The translations under genes were made by a program, and so were the position numbers. Below the pieces are notes generated by a model. It had not been told where the DNA came from and made no database searches. It worked only from the letters and a program-made list of their open reading frames with translations. From Bagarius yarrelli (lineage: Eukaryota > Chordata > Actinopteri > Siluriformes > Sisoridae), in assembly GCA_005784505.1 (NCBI GenBank), contig VCAZ01000019.1, positions 636,001-700,000 on the forward strand: a DNA stretch of 64,000 bases, given 5' to 3'. Position 1 is the stretch's first letter. Each line of letters starts with the position of its first letter. Below are positions 11,403 through 23,482 of the stretch, in pieces.

Positions 11403-12381
11403 AACTGACCTGTAACCAGAGATTCCCTTCCTTGGGTTCCTGAGTCGACCATGGGTGTAAATAAGGTTAGTTGAGCCTTTTGTAAATGCACAGTTATTGT
11501 CTTCTGAACTCAAGTGCACGTAATCAATGAGAACGTCTTAAATCTATTACATTAGAGATTCCCATTCATGGAAAAAAGGAAAGTGGAAATGGGTGGACAA
11601 CAACATATGGTCCATCCAATTTTGAGTAGCGTTCTAGGTATTATTGTAATGCACTTGTAACTTGCCTAACACAGAGAGGGATTCTTTACCCAGACACATA
11701 CAACTTTTACATCATTCAGTTTGGATGTCTTTATATAGCTCAACAACCTCAAACTCAGCTAAAATCATTTCTCACACAGTGAGACACATCACAACAGCTG
11801 AGTGTGTAATCCACATCGAGCTCCCTGACCTGCAGTTAATCTACAATAAGCAAAGTTGCACCAAGAATAGGATAGATAGTGAGATCCCTGAACTACAGTG
11901 TGCAACCCGGTAAAACTTTCAGAAATCCAGCGTTTAATCGATGAATCCATTCATGCTTATTGTCAGCGATATAACTTCTTCAAACAGAGGAATTTGGGTT
12001 GTTTTTAAACAACGCGACACACAAGTCTCCTGCAAATCCTGTAAACTTCAACCAGAGGACGACCTTAAAACTCCTGAAGTTTCCAGCTAAGTGTGTCAGA
12101 CGCATCAGATGTTCAGCCAGCGGTCCGTGGGCGTGAAATCTGAGGCTGAGACTAGTGGATGTGTAACCACTAAATTTAGAAGCTTCTCATTAAGTTGTGT
12201 CTTGTTGGAGGATGTCAGAGAGGAAAATGACATAGAAGAAGAGATGAGATAATGAAAGATTATAACGCTTTGATTAACAATGATTCTAGTATTGTATTCA
12301 TATCAGTATCTTAATAATCAAGTATTAGTAATACTTGTAAAATCGACCCAGGATTTTTGTAGGACAAAGGCTCAGGTGTGC

Positions 12382-12435
<54 letters not shown>

Positions 12436-13065
12436 CTCGCTCTCCTTTCATCTGTGAGCCTGAAAATGTTGTTTGTTCGGATGATGACATTTTCCCAGGA
12501 GCATTGTCTGATTCTAGTCTGTGTTAGTTTATCAAGGTGACTGCTATATTTGCTCCATGACAAAACTCTTGCATACGACTACAAATTATCAGGTGACATG
12601 AATTTCCACCAGCTGGAGGTTTGGGCTACAGGACAATATGCTAACATAATTGGATCATAAAATGCAGCAAATATAAAGTGAGACTTCACTATGCTACCCT
12701 CAGCTGTATTTATACTATAACAAGCTATAATTTGTGGTATTCTAAAAAGAAAAAAAGAATTACTACTCCAACATCTGGAAAGGTCACCAAAAGGAGAGTA
12801 ATAAACTTGGCTGTCTTCTTCCAAAAATAATACTACAAGGTTAAACCTGTCAGATAAATCTAGACCTAAACATAATTTTTCTTGGGTGGATAAGTCAAAT
12901 GTCACTGCAAGGTTATTACTATAAAACAAACACACCAATCAAAGCACACACACATTTACTATCTTATTTGCCTCTTAAAAATGTTCTGAATACAATCCAT
13001 TATTATGATTTAAACCTGGATAAGGAGAAAACAACCAAAAACATTGATTGTCCTTTTATATAATT
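11403..13065. other. intergenic; CT microsatellite at 12385-12430
   Basis: Unrecognised sequence with a perfect (TC)n run at 12385-12430. A GC-richer patch (about 12010-12170, with CAGCGGTCCGTGGGCGTG) has no convincing open frame with splice sites. It could be an untranslated exon or a repeat; I cannot decide. Confidence 0.35.
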
Positions 13066-13300
13066 CAATTCAATTCAGTTTTATTTGTTTAGCGCTTTTT
13101 ACAATGGTCATTGTCACAAAGCAGCTTTACACAATCGAAGAAATTATGAGATGAAAATGAAACAGAAATAAGTTTGTCCCTGATGAGCAAGTCGGGGGCG
13201 ACGATGGCAAGGAAAGACCCCCTGAGACTGAAATAGGGAGAAACCTTGATAGGAACCAGACTCAACAGAGAGCCCATCCTTACTTGGGGAAAAACAGGTT
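13066..13300 (-). repeat. repeat-D copy, reverse orientation
   Basis: Starts ATTCAATTCAATTCAGTTTT, then AGCGCTTTTTACAATGGTCA, then CACAAAGCAGCTTTACACAA, GGCAAGGAAAGACCCCCTGA and AACCAGACTCAACAGAGAGC. The same words occur in reverse at 14795-14957 and 44880-45212, showing a dispersed family. It is noncoding. Confidence 0.75.
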
Positions 13301-13574
13301 TTAGGAAATATGTAGTTACACTGTGTGTGTGTGTGTGTGTGAGCAACTTAAATCATAAGTCCTTAAAGAACAGCTGGAACGATGATCCTGGTGATGAAAA
13401 ACATTGAAAAACAACAAATTACAGTGTAGAATCTAAACTCTAAAAAATAGACAGTCACCTTTAGAAAATATTTATGGAAATATAATATAAAAAATATATT
13501 TTTTAAAACATGAAACACATAAATTTTAAACATACTGTACATCTGATTACTCCAATAAATGTATATAAATATAT

Positions 13575-13843
13575 CAAGCAGCACGGTGACTTAGTGTCTT
13601 GCACTGCTGCACAGAAGAGGGTTCCAGGTTTGTATCCCTGTGCTTGCTTGTGTTTACTCCGGTTTCTCTGGTTTCCTCCCACAGTCGAAACATGTATGTT
13701 AGATTGATTGATGATTCTAAATTGCCCATAGGAGTGAGTGTAATTGTGGCCCTGTGATAGACTGGTGACCTGTCCAGGGTGACCCCTGCCTTTGATCCAA
13801 TGACAGCTGGGATTCCAGTGACCCTGATTAGGAATAAACGGGT
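13575..13843 (+). repeat. SINE-C, interrupted by a hAT-like element
   Basis: A tRNA-derived head (AGCACGGTGACTTAGTGTCT, GTTCCAGGTTTGTATCCC) is followed by the conserved body GATTCTAAATTGCCCATAGG, TGACCTGTCCAGGGTGACCC and GGAATAAACGGGTA. The sequence that should follow (CGGGTACAGACAATGGGTG) is found 500 bp further on at about 14346-14364, so the element was split by the insertion at 13845-14345. Confidence 0.75.
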
Positions 13844-13844
13844 A

Positions 13845-14345
13845 TTAGGGCTGCACAATATATCGTTGCAGCATGGAAATCGCAATGTGTGCATCTAAAA
13901 TAGTCACATCGTATTATTGCAAAGTTGTTATATAAAGTGAAGGTTTATCATTTGTTCATTATTCTGTTACTGTGTAAACATTTCCAACAAGTCTCTTATA
14001 CACTATAAAACAATCACTTTTGTAGCTTTAACAAAGGTTAATTGTGATTAATTTATAAAAAGACAATAAGGTGTGATTTTATATTTAATTATTTAAACAT
14101 AACATACTGTTTTTTGCAGTTACATCTTTATTCTGTTGTATTTATCTATGATTATAATGTGTGTATTATATTTTACACAGATTCACTCACTTATAAAATC
14201 AACACAATCAGACAAAATAATAAATTCTTCACAAATAGAGCCGTTTAAGTCATCTGGGGAAAGTTTTTCATATTGTGATATATATATAATCACAGAAAAA
14301 ATGAAATATTGCAATGTCAGTTTTTTCTAATATCGTGCAGCTCTA
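13845..14345. mobile_element. nonautonomous hAT-like element inserted in SINE-C
   Basis: The left end TAGGGCTGCACAATATATCG and the right end ATATCGTGCAGCTCTA form imperfect inverted termini. The flanks share a CGGGTA core duplicated from the SINE tail (ACGGGTA on the left, CCGGGTA on the right), consistent with the 8-bp target duplication typical of hAT elements. The interior is AT-rich and noncoding. Confidence 0.65.
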
Positions 14346-14366
14346 CCGGGTACAGACAATGGGTGT

Positions 14367-15018
14367 ACAGCGGTACTTTGACTTACAAGTGTCTTAACTA
14401 ACAAGCTTTTTAAGATGTGAATCGTCTCTCAACTTTGCTTTGAGTTGTGAGCTAAAATTCAAGTTACGAGTCAGCTTTAGATACCCAACCCACTACGCTA
14501 GTTAGCGTAGCGAAGGCCACAGTAAACGCCATAACATCTGTGTCATGTGTCACTCACTAGCTAGTCAGACATGCGCGTTAGCAAGTGGAGTCATCTGATC
14601 TCCAGAGTAAATGCTGTACATTCTACTTAATAAAACCAGTTTATTCCAGCACATCCTATTGATTTTTTTTTTTTTTACAGAATATTCGTAAGATTATTTG
14701 TCTTATTCAAAAAACATGTAACAATTGTGGACTTTTTGGGGGACCCCGAGCGGATTAATGGCATTTAATTTTATTTTAATGGGAAAAATTTAATGGGAGT
14801 TTTTCCTTGCCACCGTCGCCCCCCGGCTTGCTTATCAGGGACAAACTGATTTCTGTTTCATTCTGTCTCATAATTTCTTCAATTGTAAAGCTGCTTTGTG
14901 ACAATCACCATTGTAAAAAGCGCCAAACAAATAAAACTGAATTGAATTGAATTGAAAAAAGTAATTTGAGTTACGAGCTCCGTCATGGAACTAAACTCGT
15001 AAGTCGAGGAACCTCTAT
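14367..15018. mobile_element. pogo/Tigger-like nonautonomous element, copy 1, carrying an insertion
   Basis: The left end ACAGCGGTACTTTGACTTAC and the right end CTCGTAAGTCGAGGAACCTC are imperfect inverted repeats. The interior (CGCTAGTTAGCGTAGCGAAG, GCTAGTCAGACATGCGCGTT, CCGAGCGGATTAATGGCATT) matches the second copy at 51672-52160. A repeat-D piece (about 14790-14958) sits inside it near the right end, where copy 2 is uninterrupted. Confidence 0.72.
14790..14958 (+). repeat. repeat-D fragment inserted in the pogo-like element
   Basis: TTTTTCCTTGCCACCGTCGC, TTATCAGGGACAAACTGATT, AGCTGCTTTGTGACAATCAC and CAAATAAAACTGAATTGAAT match the repeat-D copy at 13066-13300 in reverse. The host element resumes with TTTGAGTTACGAGCTCCGTC on its right. 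Confidence 0.72.
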
Positions 15019-15170
<152 letters not shown>

Positions 15171-16611
15171 GAGACTGAGTTTGATGACCCCTGGCATAAT
15201 GTGGTACCATTGACATATTTTGACACACACTTCTAGTACTCCACATCTTTTCCTTAGAATAAACAAAACAAAAAATTTTTTTTAAACAAAAAAAGACTCT
15301 TAACTGTTAGTATGCAGTTGGAGGCTGAGTTGCAGCTTGATCAGCAGTTTAATAATTATTGATTTGAAATACTTCATGTGTCTTCGAGCTACGTGTTTCA
15401 TCCTGTCCAGGAGCTTGCTGGCATGTGACCGAGTTATATATGTAAAGAAAAATAGACATATAGATGCCAGATAACTTAAAGCACATCTAGTTATAGATGG
15501 CAGATAACTAAAAGCACATTTAGTTAAATATAAAATGGTTTGGGTGATAGGGAGATGTGTATAAACATGCCCAGCAATGTGGCAACACTTTATGAGTGCA
15601 AGATGAGTTTATTAACAAAAGAATTTCCGAGAGAACAGCAATGCTATGCTGTGACAACCCCCCCCCGGTTTTTCTTTCTCTCACTCAAAAGGAAAGAAAA
15701 ACATGCCATGTTTCTTCCTGCTGTAGAAAAAGAAAAAACACCCAGCAGTGCCTCTGATCCCTGACAGCCAAGATATGATTAATTACATCATTACTTCATG
15801 TGTGAAAGAGCAACATTGAATGAGGAGCATTGAGAAACATGTGCAATCGAACAATAAAGTATATTTACGACTACAGGCATATATAATGTGTTATTGAACA
15901 AAGTTAATAAGATAAATTAAAAAATTATTAAGGAAAAGTTTGGTTCCATGCATAAGTGTTTGGCTTCCTGTGAAAGAGTTATTTTGCTCATGAAGCTGTC
16001 TTTATTAAATATGTTGCTTATATAATAGCATCAGTTTCAAAAGTCAGGCCATGTGCCTGGTTTGGGCTGTCTCGTCATCAACTGGGCTTTTTGAGCTGTT
16101 ATGTTAATTTCCGTATGGAAGACTTGTTACCTCTCCTGACTGTGACTTCAGTGCTTTTTTTCTCTGTATTTATTCACCATGTGTGCTTCATAAATCATTA
16201 GACAAATGTATATCACACAAAATTCTATACCTTTTTATTTTGAGATAGGAAATGAGGCAGTTCTAAGTTCCTAACGCTTCTTTTTCCTCGCAAAAAAAAG
16301 TGAGAGATAAAAAAAGTCAGAGAGATAGATCTAGAGAGCGAGCGAGATCGAGAGAGAGGGAGAGAGAGAGAGAGTGCGGATGTAGGAGGTGGTTCTTAGA
16401 TGCACAGAGATTTTCAGTCCTGTCTCGTTTGGCTCTTCTGACTGCAGACTATCCGCCATTCCAAAATTCTTGAAATCTTCCGAATCGGTAAAGCCAGATC
16501 TGCAATTTTACCTCCTTCTGTCTTCTGCAAGGAGCAGCCTCAACTTGACTAAAGCTGGAAGGAACCCAATCCACACTGTCGGTTTGCCTCTGTCTCGCAA
16601 GGGGGCTTGAA
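15171..16611. other. upstream region of the ch25h-type gene
   Basis: AT-rich to about 16250, then a purine-rich (GAGA) stretch at about 16310-16378 that leads into GC-richer sequence likely to include the 5'UTR (about 16380-16611). No TATA box at a convincing position was found. A 73-codon open frame (16389-16610) has no recognisable similarity. No other gene was seen. Confidence 0.4.
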
Positions 16612-17520
16612 ATGAATGTGGAGAGACTCAGCGTGTCTCTTTGGGGTGTTTGGGACGGCGCAAATGCAACATGGACTATTCCTGAACAAGCTCTACTTCA
16701 GCCTTTCTGGGACTACCTGCGCCAGAGCCATGCCAGCACTCTCCGTTCTCCACTTTTCCCTGTGCTTCTTTCTGTCTCCACCTACCTACTCCTTGTTCTT
16801 CTTTACACCACTCTGGACCTTCTGGCACCAATGTGGCCAAGTATCCGCCGCTACCAGCTGCACCCGGAGCGCACTGTCACATGGTCCAACGTGAGCAACA
16901 CACTAGCACTTACCACCTACAACCACCTGCTTTACATCATCCCAGCAGCTGTGGCACAATGGTTGTGGCGTCCACCAGTGCCACTTCCCAGCCAAGCACC
17001 CTCGCTCACTTCTTTTTTGTTTGGCATTGCAGGTTGCACACTGCTTTTTGATTTCCAGTACTTTGTCTGGCATCTACTGCACCACCGGATTGCTTGGCTG
17101 TATGCCACCTTCCATGCTGTGCATCATCAGTACCGGCAGACGTTTAGTCTCGTCACACAGTACCTGTCAGCATGGGAGCTTATTAGCGTGGGTCTGTGGA
17201 CTACTGTCGACCCGCTACTTCTGAATTGCCATTGTCTCACAACTTGGGCATTTATGGTCTTCAACGTATGGGTGTCAGCTGAGGACCACTGTGGCTATGA
17301 TTTCCCCTGGGCCATGCATCGGCTTGTGCCTTTTGGTCTGTGGGGTGGTGCGCCACGCCACGACGTGCACCATATGCAACCTGGCACCAATTTTGCTCCC
17401 TTTTTTACACACTGGGACTGGTTGGCAGGCACTGCAAGCACACCTGTCAAATTTTGTAACAACAATGATCACAACGGTCTGAAAGAGAATGGATTGGAAT
17501 CAGAAAAAGGGTCAGAATGA
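16612..17520 (+). CDS. ch25h: cholesterol 25-hydroxylase-type sterol hydroxylase (intronless)
   Basis: A 302-aa membrane diiron oxygenase of the fatty acid hydroxylase/sterol desaturase superfamily. Family members in the ER hydroxylate cholesterol at C25, making an oxysterol with antiviral and immune-signalling roles. The three histidine boxes are HLLHH (154-158), HAVHH (168-172) and HDVHH (250-254), followed by the CH25H-like tail FAPFFTHWD. Hydrophobic segments lie at about 48-75, 100-120 and 133-156, and possible N-glycosylation sites at N18 and N93. The single uninterrupted exon is typical of CH25H. It is about 30 aa longer than human CH25H (272 aa), through a longer N-terminus and a hydrophilic C-terminal tail. 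The residue before HDVHH is Arg where human has His. Teleosts have several paralogues (ch25h and ch25h-like genes), and I cannot say which this is, so the symbol is provisional. Confidence 0.9.
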   Translation: MNVERLSVSLWGVWDGANATWTIPEQALLQPFWDYLRQSHASTLRSPLFPVLLSVSTYLLLVLLYTTLDLLAPMWPSIRRYQLHPERTVTWSNVSNTLALTTYNHLLYIIPAAVAQWLWRPPVPLPSQAPSLTSFLFGIAGCTLLFDFQYFVWHLLHHRIAWLYATFHAVHHQYRQTFSLVTQYLSAWELISVGLWTTVDPLLLNCHCLTTWAFMVFNVWVSAEDHCGYDFPWAMHRLVPFGLWGGAPRHDVHHMQPGTNFAPFFTHWDWLAGTASTPVKFCNNNDHNGLKENGLESEKGSE

Positions 17521-17640
17521 TTTGATCACTGGATACACATTCTTTTTCCAACCATTCATCATTCTAGATTTTTTCTAGAAACTTATTTCGATCTTATATC
17601 GTCCTGCTCATCCTCCATCATTTAGGGTGTTTCTAATGTA

Positions 17641-17646
17641 AATAAA
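17641..17646 (+). terminator. candidate polyadenylation signal of the ch25h-type gene
   Basis: AATAAA 120 bp past the stop codon. Further AATAAA hexamers at about 18150, 18215 and 18820 could serve a longer 3'UTR. Confidence 0.4.
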
Positions 17647-18500
17647 CGACAGACAGGGATTTTTTTTTTTTCTTTATCTCTGTGGCTTCGATTTACAGCA
17701 CGTCTTACACATTCTTAACCATGGAAAGTATTAACTGGACTTGGTGTGTGTTAATCTTGAAGCAATACAATTTTCACAATCGATTCATGTTCTCTTAGTT
17801 CTGGATATCTGTATTACTTAATTTGTATGTAAATCCAAATATTTACAATCTACAAAAATTGTATTTTAAGTGCAAAATGTCACTAACTAATTACTGTTAA
17901 ACAGTTAAATACCTAAATAAGCATTTTCTTGTCTATGTATTTTTTAGTTATTATCGAGAACGTAAATGAAGCATTCCACATTTTTACTGCTTTGTTATGG
18001 TGTTGTTCTCCATTATAGCACAGTATTATTACATTTTATAAACTAGCTGGTCAGACGTTGTTAACAGCTCATAGGGGAATCACAGATTTACACTAAAGTG
18101 TTACTAGCATTCTAAAAAAGTTTATTAAGAAATGAATTATTCTTGCTAATAATAAAGTTTTTGGTGCCAACCAGATGCAAAGATGTAACTTTTCTGCAAC
18201 ATAATAGTCTGTAATAAAGATATGTTTATTTTGTCATATTAACTTTTAAAGAAAGAACATGATTTTGACACATGCATGCAGACAGCAACACATGGTGTGG
18301 AAAGGTTTATAGCTGTTTCGCATCTGTGTAAGTGTGTAAAAAATGTAACTGTAAAGTGGGGAAAAATGCAAAAAAAAATACCTTTATTAATAAACAAAAT
18401 GCTGAGGTATAAAAAGAAGACAAAACATCATGATGTGATTTTTTTATACTCCAATTTGTTATAATAACATTTGATTTAATTAACCATAAAATCGACTTGA
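17647..18500. other. AT-rich, possible 3'UTR continuation
   Basis: No exon, SINE or transposon signature seen. Scattered AATAAA hexamers make a long ch25h-type 3'UTR possible. Confidence 0.3.
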
Positions 18501-19115
18501 TTCGTGTTGATTCTTATAGAAGGTATATATTTTTCTACAACCTTTTTACTAAGAAAACATGCTATTAATCGGACAGATAAATTATCGGGTAATGTGGATG
18601 AAGATGACGTCTTTTTGATTGCTCTAATAAATTAAATCCAATAAGCAGATCAGATAAAGTATGTTAAATCAGTCAATCAGTCTGATTGATCTGAGATTCA
18701 TCCGAGTGTAAGTGAGCGTTGCCAGATTGGGTGGATTTCTGTTTAATTGGTCTTCTTTTGTTTTTGTTTTGTTTATCAGACTGTCTGTCTTTTTTCGTCT
18801 TTTTTGTTAAGCACTGTAAATAAATGGTTGATAACATTTGGTCTGCTTCTTGATAAAACTGGCCAGTGTTTAGTTTTAACTACAAACTAATTTTAACTAA
18901 TTTTATTAATTTTTAAATTAAAAATATGATTACAATGTGGAATAAATGATTCCTGGTGTTTAACACAGTAATAAAGTCATCTTAGATTTTCTATTATGAT
19001 GATACACAAACTGCAGATTATATACACATTATAATATACGAATATATACACTTAGTGTTTATCCGTATCAGAATCGGCCATGAGAAGGAATTAATTATCG
19101 GTATCGGTCAGTGTT
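18500..19115. repeat. hAT-like dispersed repeat, copy 1
   Basis: Shares CGTTGCCAGATTGGGTGGAT, TTAGTTTTAACTACAA, ACTGCAGATTATATACACAT and TATCCGTATCAGAATCGGCC with the segment at 56287-56780 in a psmb7 intron, and partly with 55440-55640. The family resembles fish hAT-derived elements that begin AGGGATGCAC. It is noncoding. Confidence 0.6.
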
Positions 19116-20540
19116 GGGTGGTGCATTTGGTAGCTGGTCCTTTAGTGGGGATTAACCCGACTGATCCACCTCTTAATACCACCACTATCACATCACAATT
19201 ATTGAGGATAAAAACCATTTTTATTAAAGCAAGAAACCCGAAACACACACAACTCCAAACCTCTACACTACAACCACAACTGTACCACCTACAACATCTG
19301 GAGCAGTTCACAATCAATATTTATCCTAATATTAATATAAAAACACAAGTTAATTTTTCCTCCTCGTCAGCCATTTTGGTCTTAAAAATTCTACTTCAAC
19401 TGTACAAACGCTTTCACTAGTCTGTGCTAGACTGTAACAGTTTGACTCTGATCAACCAATCCGAGGATGGAAAAATGCTGACGTCCCGATAGCGATTTAA
19501 AAATCTTGTAGGTTATAAAAAACAGTCTTTAACCAATGATCAATCTGCCACTGCTAATATAGTGTTGTTCCATGGGCAGCGCTACTGATTCTGAAGAGCA
19601 GATTAGATTAACATGGCAGCACATAGAAACTGAAATCTGATTGGACAAAAAATCTAATTAGCGGTCCAACACCTTAACCACTGCGCTAAATATTAGCATA
19701 TTTAGCTGCAAATGAAACCCTACTAACTCCTCGTACGGCACAGGTAAGACACGCTGTGTAGTGGACAAATGCGTTAAATACAGAACATTATTCTTTACAT
19801 CATGTAGTGTACGTTACACAGGCATATACAGTCAGGTGGTGTCAACATACATGAAGATGGTTGGGTAGATTTTTTTTTTGTAGATTGACTTATGTACTAG
19901 CTCTTTGCGGTTTACAAAAAAATGCTAAATGATGATAAATAGATGTTAGCGATTGTCAGAATGCAGAATGTGCTCTGATCATTTCACACTGCCTCTCTGT
20001 AGCAGTTGCACTCTCAGTTGCCAGTTTCAATTAATCATCTATTTCAGCCTCCTACGAGCTCACTGAGAATAGTTTTGCATCTTCTACACACACACACACA
20101 CACAGAGTTGTTCTGTTGCATTCAGAATTGTATTAGCATTTTTGGAGCTGAAAATCAGACAGTGAGTGTTCTGCTGGCATGCACATTTGTGTATGTGAAA
20201 GTGTGAGACACATAACAGGGAGTCAAGAAAGACTTGCTAATAAGCTGTTTAGTAGGATCAGGTGTGTTAGAACATAAAAAAACACAAAGTATAGGGAGGG
20301 GAGAGGGATTGTATGAAACGGCATGGATATTGGCACTACCAATAAGAGAGTCATTATCTGGAGCCCGAAACAGGAAGCACTTGGTTTTTCTATCAGGCAG
20401 CAGCTGAACTCCCTAGTATGCCAACAGAGGCGTCCTTTAGTTCAGAGCGAGGCATGTGCTGAGTTTAGAATGAGGTTTTAGAAGATCAGCAGGAAGTGAA
20501 CCAAACAGAATAGGGTAAGATAAGAATTTTTTAAAAAATC
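19116..20540. other. intergenic, nothing recognised
   Basis: No gene or strong repeat signature. A short (CA)n run lies at about 20088-20103. Several open frames of 60-120 codons have no splice context or similarity that I recognise. Confidence 0.35.
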
Positions 20541-20544
20541 CCAT

Positions 20545-20830
20545 TTACATTAACTGCATATCCAGAGCGACTTACATTTATCTCTTTTATACAACTGCGC
20601 AATTGGGGGTTAAGGGCCTTTATTCAGGGGCCCAGCAGTGGTCCATCTGGCCAGAGGAGAACTGCCCCCCACCTCCACCCCTCACCTGACTGTGCCTGGT
20701 TTCTCCCTAGGTTTTTTTTCCATTCTTGGTTTCTTGCCTTAACCATTGGGGACACTTAATTTACAGATACTAGTTAAACTGAACTGAGTATTTTAGACAG
20801 TGTTCACTATTGTCCTTGTATTAACACACT
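20545..20830. repeat. SINE-A (reverse) followed by a repeat-D-like segment
   Basis: 20545-20665 is reverse SINE-A (CCAGAGCGACTTACATTTAT, GCAATTGGGGGTTAAGGGCC, AGGGGCCCAGCAGTGG). 20670-20830 continues with GTGCCTGGTTTCTCCCTAGG, TTGGTTTCTTGCCTTAACC and GACAGTGTTCACTATTGTCC, which resembles repeat-D-type sequence near 8800. Confidence 0.55.
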
Positions 20831-21452
20831 ATTCTACCAAGTCCACTGCACAGAATTAGGGCCAACAGTGTGGAGAGATTAGCATAATGCAGCAAAGCCA
20901 CAATTTTTTTGCACAACATCTTATAGCCAGAATAAATGTATATTAGGAATCTACAAAAACCGCTTAAACAGAAAGCTGAGACTTGTGAATGTAAAAAACT
21001 GCCAACATCTGTAGTTCCTGGCCACTGCTGTCCAGGTACACACTTTCTTACCACCTTCACCAGGGCACTAATTATTCCCAACTATTATCTCTCTGCACTC
21101 ATTCACTACACTAAATAACAATTACACTGTGCACCCAGTCACGAGCTGGTCTTAAACCTCAATGTAAATGCTAGACTCGATATTTGCTATCTCTAATACC
21201 CGCTTTCTTAGTTACCTGTTTCGGGGCTCCTGTTCCTAAGTACGTCCTTCGCTACTGACTTTGTGGACTTCCTCCAGGTCTCCGACGCTCCCCAATATCC
21301 TTCTTTTTCATTTATCTTCCCTTTTTTTAACAAACTTACCTGGGTTATACTAATCTGTGTTTCCATCTGGCATTTTGGAGCAACTGCATTATCACAACAA
21401 AGAAATATTTGCAGGAAGGAAATAAGTCAAGACAATTCAGTGAAATTATAAT

Positions 21453-21640
21453 ACCAGTGGCGCAGCACAGTGGCTTCGTGTTTAGCACTGTTGCCTCACA
21501 GCAAGAAGGTCCTAGGTTCAATTCCCTCCCCCTCCCCCCCCACCTTCACCCTTTCAGAGATGGCTGGGATAGACTCCAGCAGATCCCCGTGACCCCGAAT
21601 TAGGGAATAAGCAGGTATAGAAGATGAATGAATAAATAAT
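21453..21640 (+). repeat. SINE-C, internally deleted
   Basis: The head GTGGCGCAGCACAGTGGCTT, B box AGGTTCAATTCCC, and tail GATAGACTCCAGCAGATCCC with AGCAGGTATAGAAGATGAAT. The central GATTCTAAATTGCCC block present in other copies is missing here. Confidence 0.7.
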
Positions 21641-22590
21641 TCCAGTAAGATAAGCGTTAGTTTGGAAAATATTCAAACATTAAATTTTGACTTTTAGTAG
21701 CTTCTGATTTGTTATAGTCCAGAGTTCATAAGACTCTATGTGTCTGTGACACATTAAATCCAGCTAAACAAACAATCAAACAACCATGACGAATTAGATA
21801 AAGGATTTTTTTTCCAATGGCAAGACATAGACATAAAATTAACAACTTCGCTATCATCGTTGCCAGCTGTTGCTACGGAAACAATGAAGTGAAGGAGCCT
21901 AAAGAAAAAGAGCTCATCTTCATTTTTGGAATTGCTGAACCTCATGAATGTGAATGTCATGTTTTGGCAACAGTCATTACATTATTAGGCCTTTCAGATG
22001 TTTCAGTGTTTGGTTTGACCTTCTACATCTGCTCCTCTATTTGAACAATTACTGAAGAATGTCAAAGATATTCTGCTATTTTTATTTAATTAGGCATGTT
22101 GTTCTGCAGATTTAACCCTTTGAGTCTGCAGACTGTTTAGTGTTATTAATAGACTTGGTTCAAACATTTTAAATGTTACTGCCAGGACTTTCCATAGTAA
22201 ACTAGCCCAAGCATACTTGTATTATATTACTTTATTTACTTTATTCTATTATATTATTAATGGTATAGAACAATCGTTAATATTATACTTGGGAAGGTTT
22301 TTCTATAGGTGAGCATAGGCAGTAATGTTTCCAGGATATTCCAAGAGTATGCTGTATATCAGATAACGTATCTAAATAAATAGTATAGATAAATACTAAG
22401 AAACCTGTATCAGAAAAGTTTTGCAGAACCAGTGCACCAGTAAATACAACACAACTCCATAAAAGAGTCTGTCCACTGAAGGTCTTTGATTAATACCCCA
22501 GCAGCTCAACACCTCAGATTTGGATAAGGTGGTCAGAGAAAAGCTAAAATATATGAACATTCCTGGCATGTATAAATAAGTGTTTGTTAT
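21641..22590. other. intergenic, nothing recognised
   Basis: AT-rich sequence without exon-like or repeat signatures that I could support. Confidence 0.35.
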
Positions 22591-23050
22591 ATTATTTCTA
22601 TAGCATTTTTAACAATAGAGTTTGTGTCAAAGCAGCTTTACAGAATCAAATAGTAGAACATTGCGTCAATAAAAGGGCAATAGTGAACACTCAGGTCTGT
22701 TTAATTAATATATTAACTTTATTGTGGAAGGTACATGTACAGAGCCAATGAAATGCAGTGTTTTTGCATATCCCATCTTAGTAAGTTGGGGGTCAGAGCG
22801 CAGGGTCAGCTATGATACAGCGCCCCTGGAGCAGGAAGGGTTAAGGGTCTTGCTCAAGGACCCAACAGTGGTTGGCTTGCCGGTGGTGGGGCTTGAACCC
22901 CTGGTGTTTCTAGTCTTCAGATCAGCAACTCAGCACCTTAACCATTTGAGCCACCACTGCCCCTCATTAAGAGAATTAAGAGTCTCCAACAAAGCAAGTT
23001 AGAGGCGACAGCGGCAAAAAAAACAAAACTCCATCAGTGACAAAATGGAG
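22590..23050 (-). repeat. repeat-D split by a SINE-B insertion
   Basis: 22590-22710 reads as reverse repeat-D (AGCATTTTTAACAATAGAGT, GTCAAAGCAGCTTTACAGAA), and 22970-23050 continues with its other part (GAGGCGACAGCGGCAAAAAA). Between them 22716-22965 is a reverse SINE-B (GGTCAGCTATGATACAGCGC, GGTTAAGGGTCTTGCTCAAG, GGTGGGGCTTGAACCCC, AACCATTTGAGCCACCACTG). The intervening position suggests SINE-B inserted into repeat-D. Confidence 0.65.
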
Positions 23051-23057
23051 AATTGAA

Positions 23058-23232
23058 AATTTACATTTACATTTTACAGCATTTGGCAGACGCTCTTATC
23101 CGAAGCGACTTACTTTTATCTATTTTATACATTTTAAGCAATTGAGGGTATTGGGCTTTGCTCAGCAGATCAAACGCTGATCTTCCAATTAGCAGTCCAA
23201 TACCTTAACCACTGTGCTACCACTTCCCTTCA
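23058..23232 (-). repeat. SINE-A, reverse orientation
   Basis: TTACATTTTACAGCATTTGG, CAGACGCTCTTATCCGAAGC and ACCTTAACCACTGTGCTACC are the two ends of SINE-A in reverse. Confidence 0.75.
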
Positions 23233-23269
23233 TAAATAAAGGTGTTTTCTTGTAACAAATACTTTATAG

Positions 23270-23482
23270 CACATTGAAATTCGTTTCTTCGCATATCCCA
23301 GCTTAGAAAGTTGGGGTCAGAGCGCAGGGTCAGCTATAATGGAGTGCCCCTGAAGCAGGAAGGGTTAAGAGTCCTGCTTAAGAACCCATCATTGGCAGTG
23401 GTGGAACTCGAACCCAGATCTTCCTGCTCATCCAAACAACAACTCAGTTTCTTAACTATTTGAGCCATCACTGCGGCCATAA
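23270..23482 (-). repeat. SINE-B, reverse orientation
   Basis: AGTTGGGGTCAGAGCGCAGG, TCAGCTATAATGGAGTGCCC, AAGCAGGAAGGGTTAAGAGT and TTAACTATTTGAGCCATCAC match the SINE-B copy at 22716-22965. Confidence 0.72.
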
